Notes under the pieces: generated by a model
Seen by the model: the letters and a program-made list of their open reading frames with translations, nothing else
Told to the model about the DNA's origin: nothing
Database searches by the model: none
From: Cunninghamia lanceolata
Lineage: Eukaryota; Streptophyta; Pinopsida; Cupressales; Cupressaceae
Direction of reading: 5' to 3'
Length of the DNA: 64,000 nt
Assembly: GCA_027924645.1 (NCBI GenBank)
Contig: BSBN01000494.1
Span: 940,001-1,004,000 of the forward strand
Part shown: positions 56,739-64,000 of the stretch, in pieces
Layout of the letters: every line of letters begins with the position of its first letter
Numbering within the stretch: position 1 is the first letter of the stretch
Translations under genes and position numbers: made by a program

Positions 56739-59700
56739 ATGAACATTCCCTTCTAAACTTCCCTGTTTGCAAGTATTTTGAAAAATTTGTGCAGGTTTTT
56801 GGTGCGGTTTTCTATAGTTCTTGGAGGTCAACTTTCACAAGGTCCTCCTAGCGTACAATTAATCTCAACATTGAATTTGGAGCAGCTCTCAGACGAAGAT
56901 CTATATATAACACTTGATGGAGAACGTTCTGTTTGCATTGCTTCTCTTGGTAATCGTTTCTTTTAAAATATCTGTTTGAAATACTTGGTAAAGCGGTTAT
57001 AAGCTATTGCTTTGGCTTTTCAGGATAGTTGCTGGCATTTTTCATCTACTATGTTTTGGTAACTAAATTTTGGAATACAATGAACATACCCAAGTTCTGT
57101 TTCGTTTTGGTGTTGGTGTGTGATATTTATTTCTTCTATGGATTTTTGTCTGATAGCCTTTTATATTTGAGCATTATAATGTCAGAAAAATTATCACACT
57201 ATGCATAAAAATTCATCCTAAACTCGTTGTTCTTTCCCATCGGCGTATTCTTTGAATCCTCTGGCGGATTCACTAAACTCATTGGCTGTTCCATGAGCGT
57301 ATTCCTTGAGCCTCGTATGGGTGCAAGTGTTGTTCTCACACCGTGTAAAGAAACATTCACATCGATAAATTTTCTAAATTCGTTGATCTAATTTGAATAT
57401 GCTTTTGTATGTGAACATTATAGTGCTAACAAAATTGTCACACACTGCAAACAAGGCTCTTATATATGAGCATTATAGTGTCTAAAAAATTATGTCGCTG
57501 TAAAAAGAAGTCATGCTGGTAAAATTTCTAAACTCATACGTTGTTCCTATCAGGCATTTTTTTTATATTGAGCATTATAATACACAGAATATTGTCTCAT
57601 GCATAAAATACAAATGCTTAATTCTTAGTTGCAACGTGAGATTGGATTTAGTGTTATTCGTCTGGTGCTTTGATCATTAACCATAAATCCTTTTGGGTAT
57701 CTTTGGTGCAAGATAATAACGAATCATTTTGGCTTTTAATTTTGTTGTTCATCTTGTCTGAGAAGCGCTTTGTAGCAGAAGCACATGAAAGATTTTAGTT
57801 TGAATGAAGGGAATTGAAATTTTTGTTGATGATACAGTCATTTGAATTTCAAAATCACAACAAAAATGGGAGTGCAGGCTGATTTGTGAATGAATTATTA
57901 TCATCTAATTTTGAAGCTAATTGCCAACGAAGCCATTATATATTGCCATGTTGCCAAGTATAGAATTTTGTAAATTGTCAGTGACAGAGCAAGCCAGAGT
58001 GCCCATTTCTAGCCCTTAGAGGCTATCTTGATCAAACTTGCATAAATTTTTCATTTTACATCGGATTTTCACATTTTTATAGGTGTTAGAAAGGTGGCTC
58101 AGAGGGCTACATTGTGGTGAAGACCATTCATCTAGAAACATCTCAAATTTTTAGGTATACCCATTTAAAATTCAGCCTTTTGTTTCCAATCATCAAACAT
58201 TTTTCATCTCACAGTACATTTAACGTTTCGTGTGGGTTTTTGCAGGTTCATTTGTCTTGTCCTAACATTTTCATTGTAGATTTACACCTGTCAAAGACTA
58301 TTTTGCAAACTACTAATTAGTCTGTTGTAGGTTTGATTGTCAGAGAATCTAATCTTGAAACATTGTGTCTTCTTTTGAAGTGTTTATCACATCATAAGCA
58401 AGGGTTAAAATTAACAAGTGTTTGCCATGTCTTGTGGTTTGCATTTTTGTCATTGAATGCATATGCTCTTCTCTTGCATCTTTCAGTGATCTTGAGAATC
58501 AAAAGCATTCCTTTGACATTTTGTATAACCACCCACACATTTATATTTGGAATTAAAATGAACCCCATGTGAGTGTGAGGCAAAGACATTGTGTATGCTC
58601 TCTCCTTGCGCTTCGTGCGATCTGGAAGATAAAAAACAACGTGCTTCCTTGCTTTTGTTACCCTTTAGAGTGGGCCTGCTCTTGAGACACATCTGAAAGG
58701 AGAACTTACTTGCAACCCCAAGCGGGACTTTCATCCGACCTGCTATATAAATTAAGGATAAGGCGAAAGCCATGTCTAACCGGTATTAACACTTACCATA
58801 CAGTGCTAGCTCGAAAGGAGGTGTACCTTTGTGTATATTAAACTCCTAGTAGGGTTAGTTAAAGCCTTAAGTGGCTTACTGGATGCTTGTCAGGTGCTGG
58901 TCCCCTGGATATTCACTATGAACCTTTGTTTAGTGGTCAAAAACCCTCTATTTGTTGATGTAGAAGGGTAACCTTTGAAGCCGCCCCGATTCTTGTAGTT
59001 CTTAGCTGAGATAGCAGGGACAAACCTAAGGTTTGGTGGGGGATGAGCCTTGGGAAACCCAGAACTTGGTACATGTGAGAAGTGAGTGTCGTAGAGGGGA
59101 GCCAGTGCTACCAAGATCTTGGAGCTATTTGCTTTGAATAAGTACAGTTAGGGGATTCAACAAGTATTGTCCTGTCCTAGCCTAGGATCGTGCATATCTA
59201 CAAGTGTTTGCAAAACATCAAGGTGTCATAAAAAACAACCAATCAAATTGTTGTGTGTCTTATATGATTGATGTGTGTGCTTACCTGATCATCATCACCA
59301 CTACAACTTGTCTCTTATATCATCAACTTGACTTTTAGAATCAGGAACCTTTCATCCTCGTGTCACATCTCAAGTGGAACCTTGATACTTTGAATCATAA
59401 GAAGCTCTTTCAATTGATCATTCATCCATATCCATTCCAAAAATCTCTTTCCAATAGTGGATTCCCATTATCCTATTGATCATAAATCAACATCCAAGTC
59501 ATCAAGAGACAGACCTTTTTCTAATCAATCCCATACCGATCCATTTGCTTAAGAGGCCCTGACTATTCTTAAGTTAGTGTATCCTTGCCATCTTATCTTT
59601 TCTACTCAATAAGCCCTGACTTTCCTTGAGTATAGGTGATATCTTTATCTCCTTTCTTGCTTAGGCATATCATAACCCTAAGTGTTTTAAAGGAGCCCTT

Positions 59701-59915
59701 TATCTGTATCCAATCCCAAGGTCCATTTGGTCTCTTTGAATCATCATTTTGACTCTATTTTATCCTAAATCAAATAATTTGTATCCACATCTCAATTTGA
59801 TCCATATCATTTATCCCATCTTTTGGAGTCCTTCATATCACTTTTGGAGTCTTTCATATCATCCATATATATCCATCTAAGATCTTTTTACCATTCCAAA
59901 TCGTCATCTATTTTC
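56739..59915 (+). other. Leader of the Tat-like element
   Basis: About 3.2 kb between primer site and gag. Notable contents: a motif GAGCATTATARTG repeated at 57169, 57412 (GAACATTATAGTG), 57468 and 57570, and a less AT-rich block at about 58590-59210. Minus-strand frames of 60-100 codons in that block are not recognised. No gene called. Confidence 0.55.
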
Positions 59916-61158
59916 ATGGTTACTACCCATGCCCAAGCCAAGAAAAACAATATGGAGTTCACTCCTCAAAAATGGCAACCTCAATCCTTAGGATTCCTTG
60001 AAGAAGAGCCCATTCATGATCAAATCAATCCCTCTCAACAAAATCCTAGTTCATCATCATATTTTCATAATGATCCACTTGGAGACCTTTCAACTTATGT
60101 AGACGTTCAAGATGATGTATTAGACCAACCAGTTACTCCCAAAACTCCTAAATCTGCACATGTCTATACTAAAACAAATCTAGTTGCACTTCAACTCCAA
60201 CAAGATCCTGAAACCTTACAACTTGTTCATCTCTCCACCCACATGATCATGATTATTATATGCAATTTCTTTATGATTGTGGAGCTAGAGTCCCTGAAGA
60301 TATTTATGAGAGAGAAAAAGCACGAAGAAAAGAAGAAAAAGCTAAGGCCAAAGCTCAAACTAATTCCTCTTTCCATCAATCATTTTCAACACCTATGTCA
60401 AATGTGTCCCAACCTATCTCATCAATCTCATCATCACAGACTTTCACCTTGGGGATGCCTCAAGATACATCTACAATCCAACCCCCATCTTTCCATCAAC
60501 CACCTTCAACGTCTATATCAAGCATTTCCCAATCTATCGCCTTACTACCGAATTTCACCTTGGGGATACCACAAGATACCTCTATTCCTACAATCCAACC
60601 CCTCTCTTTCCATCAACCACCTTCAACATATATGTCAAACACCTGCCAATCTATCTCATCACATACTTACACATTAGGGATGCCTCTAGATTATTCTACT
60701 CCTGTGATCCAACCCATTCAGTCATCACTTGCACCTTCATCACTTCTTTCATTAGGGTCATCACTTACACCCCCATCGTTTCCATCATTAGGAATCTCAC
60801 AAACTATCCCTGTGATCCAACCCATTCAGTCATCACTTACACCTTCATCACTTCCTTCATTGGGGTCATCTCTTGCAACCCCTTCCGTTTCATCATTAGA
60901 AATGTCACAATCTGTCCTTATGTTTTCTATACCAAAAACCTCTAAAATTCCCTCATCTCGATTAATCCCCAATACAACTCATGTTTCCATAAATCAAACT
61001 TCTTCTATCCACGTCCATCACATCAACACTCAACCAACCCAGGTATCTACTTCCATACCCTCAACCTCACAAAACTATAACCCTACCAATGTCTCATCCT
61101 CAAAACTCGTTGATCCCCAAGTCCTTCAGCTACAACAACTCGCCCAATCACTACAATA
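59916..61158 (+). pseudogene. Gag N-terminal region of the Tat-like element, Ser/Pro-rich repeats
   Basis: Starts MVTTHAQAKKN at 59916, typical of this lineage. The frame runs to about 60240 and shifts by one base, then the frame to 61159 (through LYDCGARVPEDIYEREKARR) enters a Ser/Pro/Thr/Gln-rich part. Two in-frame repeat families are visible: a 117-120-bp unit starting TCTTTCCATCAA at 60368, 60488 and 60605, and a 108-bp unit starting CCTGTGATCC at 60701 and 60809. The start at 59823 (MESFISLL) is also open, but the MVTT start is preferred. Confidence 0.7.
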
Positions 61159-61279
61159 AAATTTGAGACTCCAATCAGCCCAACAATCCCAATTATCATC
61201 ACAACATCAAAATTACCCACAAACATCACCCCAAACACAATTACACAATCAATCAATCAACACTGCACCCATTCAAGAT

Positions 61280-62475
61280 GAAATTGAATGAATCATAGAT
61301 AATCGAATCATAGATACTCATTTGAAGAACTATACCCTGATCCATTTGACAAATCTTTAATCATGGTACCTTTTCCTAAAAATCTCGAAATACCAAAATT
61401 TTGACATGAACCTAGAGATCATATTCATGAATTGTGTATCGCATGCATGGAATTTTGACATGAACCTACATACTTAATGAGACTTTTTCCTAAAAGTTTT
61501 GCTGGGTCAGCCCTTGAATGGTTCTCACGTCTCCCAGAAAACATCAAATCATTTGAACAACTAGCAGAGGAATTTGTCAAGAATTTTGCCTACAACATCG
61601 AACAAGACACCTCCATGCAAGACCTTTATAATACCAAACCAAAAGGATGGGAAACCCTTGCCTCTTTCCTACAAAGATGGAGACATATTGTTAGTCGACT
61701 TCCTTGCCATATTCCCAAGAAACAACTTGTTCTAATTTTTGTACAAAATCTTAATCAAGAGCTAGCTTTTCACTTACAAGTACAATGCTCTGATTCATTT
61801 GAGGAAATCATGAAAAAAGGAAAGATGATAGAAATGGCCCTTATCACTAAAGGTTTCATTAAAATTTACAAAGAGAATAACAATCGTGATTCCAACAACC
61901 AAAACAATGATAAATCTCGATGCTGGAACTGAAACAAGAACATTGTGAATGATGGAATCACTAATACAAAACATGTCCAAAATGTGCAAAACAAACCATT
62001 TGTCCTCAATTCTTCATCAATTCATAATACACCTCGAGATCGTCCACCACATATACAAAAGAAATTTATCCTTCCAGGACTGAGACCACCATGCAAATTT
62101 TCAGACTTAGCAGAACCTCTAGAATCTATATTTCAGAAACTTAAACAAGCAAACATGATTGAACTTTATGAAATTGGTAAACCTTATGATGACAGTCGAC
62201 CAAAACCCTGTTGGTTCTGAGAAGATCAATATTGTGAATACTATCATGTCAATGGCCATGCCACTAATTCATGCATGAGACTGAAGCATTATGTCCAAGA
62301 TCTAATTGATCGAGGAGAGATAAACATAGATCAAATACATCATGAGTCTCCCAATGAGAAGCTCAAAGCCTACCAAGAACATTTCCTCCACATGGGCAAA
62401 AAAATAATAGAGCCAAGAATGTCGATAACACATCACACCATGAAGTTCATTATGACTATAGCAACCACAACTTAG
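61280..62475 (+). pseudogene. Gag core and zinc knuckle of the Tat-like element, broken
   Basis: The retrotransposon Gag core at 61477-61932 shows LFPKSFAGSALEWFSRLP, QLAEEFVKNFAYNI and FLQRWRHIVSRLP. A stop at 61930-61932 follows, then 61945-62220 with LPGLRPPCKFSDLAEPLESI. After a TGA at 62218 comes the knuckle CEYYHVNGHATNSC and MRLKHYVQDLIDRGEINID. The product would form the particle. Confidence 0.82.
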
Positions 62476-62687
62476 TTAGCCATATTGAAGCTTCGTATCC
62501 TCATGTCAATGTTATAACTATTAGAGGTAGAGCTCCCGAGTGTGATGTCACTACACGAAGAGGCCATATCACTGTTCAGGGAAATCCTCCTCCACCTAAT
62601 CCCACAAGACCTCCTATTTCATCCCATAATCCCACAAGACCTCCCATTTCATCCCATAATGTTCCTAAATATAATATCCTAGATCAA

Positions 62688-63630
62688 TTGAAAAAGACAC
62701 TTGCCCAGATCTCAATTTTAGAGATTTTAAGAATTTCCCCCCAACACAAACAAATCTTGGATAGAGCCCTTGTAGAATCTCAAGTACCAGGTGATATTGA
62801 TGTAGATCAATTCCAAGCTATGGTGGGGGCTCTTACATCTACTCCTCGCCTCATCTTCATAGAGCCAGAAAACTCCTCTCTTGATCATTTCCATAACGAA
62901 GCCCTTTATTTAGAAGTTATTGTTAACCAACGTATTGTGAAAAGGGTCTTGATAGATGGTGGATTAGCTTTGAATTTATGTACCCTCAAATTAATAAAAC
63001 AAATGGGATACTCTGATGAAAATATTGAAGACAAATATTAAATTACAATCAGAGCTTATGATGACGAAGAAAGAAAATCGGCAGGCACAATTAGACTCCC
63101 AATCAAGGTTGGTCCTATTACAATGGAAACTACATGTCAGGTCTTAGATCTTGATCTCCCCTACAACATTCTCCTAGGATGTCCATGGATTCATGCCATG
63201 AGAGCCGTACCTTCCACATACCACCAATTGATAAAATTCCCATTTAATGATCATGAAATTACCATACAAGTAGACCCTCACCATTTCAATATTGCAGACA
63301 ATTGGAAGGCCCCTATCGACATCAAAAATATTGCCCAACCATCATCCAAATACATTGAGCCATCCACCCTCACCCCATCTTCATCATCCACACCATCCAC
63401 TTCCTAACCGGAGATCAAGGCTAAGATCAGTGATAAAGGCATGGGGGAATACACTCTATTTCATATCAATGAACTTCCTCTTTCACCTAAGAGCTATGGG
63501 CAACCTCGTCAGATTAATCAAGTCTTGGTTACTCATCCGCAATTGAAAAATTTCAAATATTGGGGGCAAATTAGTCAAGAAACCATTGAGGAAGATATCT
63601 CTAAATGGCTCTATAGTGAAGAAGATGAAT
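62688..63630 (+). pseudogene. Aspartic protease region of the Tat-like element, broken
   Basis: 62688-63041 contains VNQRIVKRVLIDGGLALNLCTL: the retropepsin site where DSG or DTG has become DGG. 63123-63407 contains VLDLDLPYNILLGCPWIHAMRAVPSTYHQ, the LLGRPW-type C-terminal half. Stops separate the pieces. A further Glu-rich piece runs to 63632. Confidence 0.82.
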
Positions 63631-64000
63631 AGAGACAATTACCCTTGAGTATATATCACAGATGTTATCCTATCATTAAAAAGTTGGGCTATATAGAAGG
63701 TCGGCTTAGGCAATAACAACAGGGAATCTTAGAACCTTTAGAGTTTCATCATCGACCTAAACATGCTGGGCTAGGGTTTGGATCCACTAAGCATGAGTCA
63801 CCCAATGTTGAGTTTATCTTAGATGAAGTGGCGTAAGCTTTTCCCACGGTTGAGTCATTTAATCAGGACACTTTCATAGATCCTTTTGAAGCGGTCACCA
63901 ATGTCTTCAAGGATAATTCCATCTATACCATCACTTATTCCTTTGATCAACCATCTTCCTCATCCACCCCATCCACTTCATCTCATTCATTATCCCTTGT
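63631..64000 (+). pseudogene. Pol linker of the Tat-like element, open to the window end
   Basis: In-frame text resumes after stops with HHRPKHAGLGFGST, a motif common between protease and RT in this lineage, then a Ser-rich stretch at the very end. The RT is not yet reached. Confidence 0.55.

Larger units (their letters stand above)
56120..64000 (+). mobile_element. Tat/Athila-like gypsy element, 5' part
   Basis: Plus-strand element inserted into chromovirus 3. It has a 605-bp LTR (TGTAGACA to TGCATACA), a primer-site-like TGGTGAACCCGAC, a 3-kb leader, then gag and protease. A long leader and a CX-HxxxGH-x4-C knuckle next to the protease are typical of the non-chromodomain gypsy lineage. 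RT and later domains are expected beyond base 64000. Many stops show it is defective. Confidence 0.8.

Noticed and set aside
58890..59114. Minus-strand 74-codon frame in the Tat-like leader
   Set aside because: Open but antisense to the element, with no recognised domain; left as part of the leader.

Overview
The window looks like nuclear DNA of a seed plant with a large, repeat-rich genome. The evidence is a spliced minus-strand polyamine oxidase gene with GT-AG introns, B3-domain exons, CCCTAAA-type telomere-like DNA, and at least seven LTR retrotransposons of typical plant lineages (Ty1/copia, chromodomain Ty3/gypsy, Tat/Athila-like gypsy). The mix of old, eroded, nested elements and long AT-rich intergenic DNA suggests a gymnosperm, but that is inference. 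No bacterial genes, operons, CRISPR arrays, rRNA genes or convincing tRNA genes are visible.

Layout. 1-1347: three tandem 507-bp units, each one minus-strand B3-domain exon plus a short intron, broken by stops. 1348-3602: degenerate interstitial telomere-like array with a recurring marker phrase; a remnant continues at 17248. 3603-17242: plus-strand Ty1/copia element with 1.25-kb LTRs and a CTTAT target-site duplication. It is interrupted inside RNase H by a 6.6-kb minus-strand non-coding LTR element (8661-15260; duplication GGGGA). 17248-18408: CATA microsatellite and two related palindromes. 18409-25003: decayed minus-strand chromovirus 1, whose 5' LTR abuts a truncated copy of the polyamine oxidase promoter and exon 1 (25004-25500). 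27881-29840: 358-bp satellite-like tandem repeat. 31126-33195: duplicated 0.3-kb segments. 33222-33895: unrecognised ORF fragments. About 34040-36650: 3' part of chromovirus 2. 36653-37369: LTR-like block with AT-rich hairpins. 37777-42557: minus-strand LTR element carrying an aspartic protease and a long Lys/Glu-rich reading region, with no reverse transcriptase seen. 42558-44808: unrecognised minus-strand coding-like block. 48231-51351: polyamine oxidase gene, with promoter to about 52620. About 52625-56119: 3' part of chromovirus 3, cut in its RT by a plus-strand Tat-like element (56120 to the window end) with a 3-kb leader, gag and protease.

How it fits together. The only gene that looks close to functional is the secreted FAD-dependent polyamine oxidase, and even there the fourth exon appears to carry a frame-breaking deletion. 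Its truncated sister lies 26 kb away on the same strand, so this is a partial segmental duplication separated by transposon growth. Everything else is retrotransposon or repeat DNA whose nesting gives relative ages: telomere-like array older than the outer copia element, copia older than the nested non-coding element; chromovirus 3 older than the Tat-like element. I see no new multi-gene system. The less ordinary items are the protease plus Lys/Glu-rich LTR element, the recurring hairpins inside several LTRs, the non-coding LTR element with its CCGAT/ATCGG-rich LTRs, and the broken and duplicated polyamine oxidase locus.
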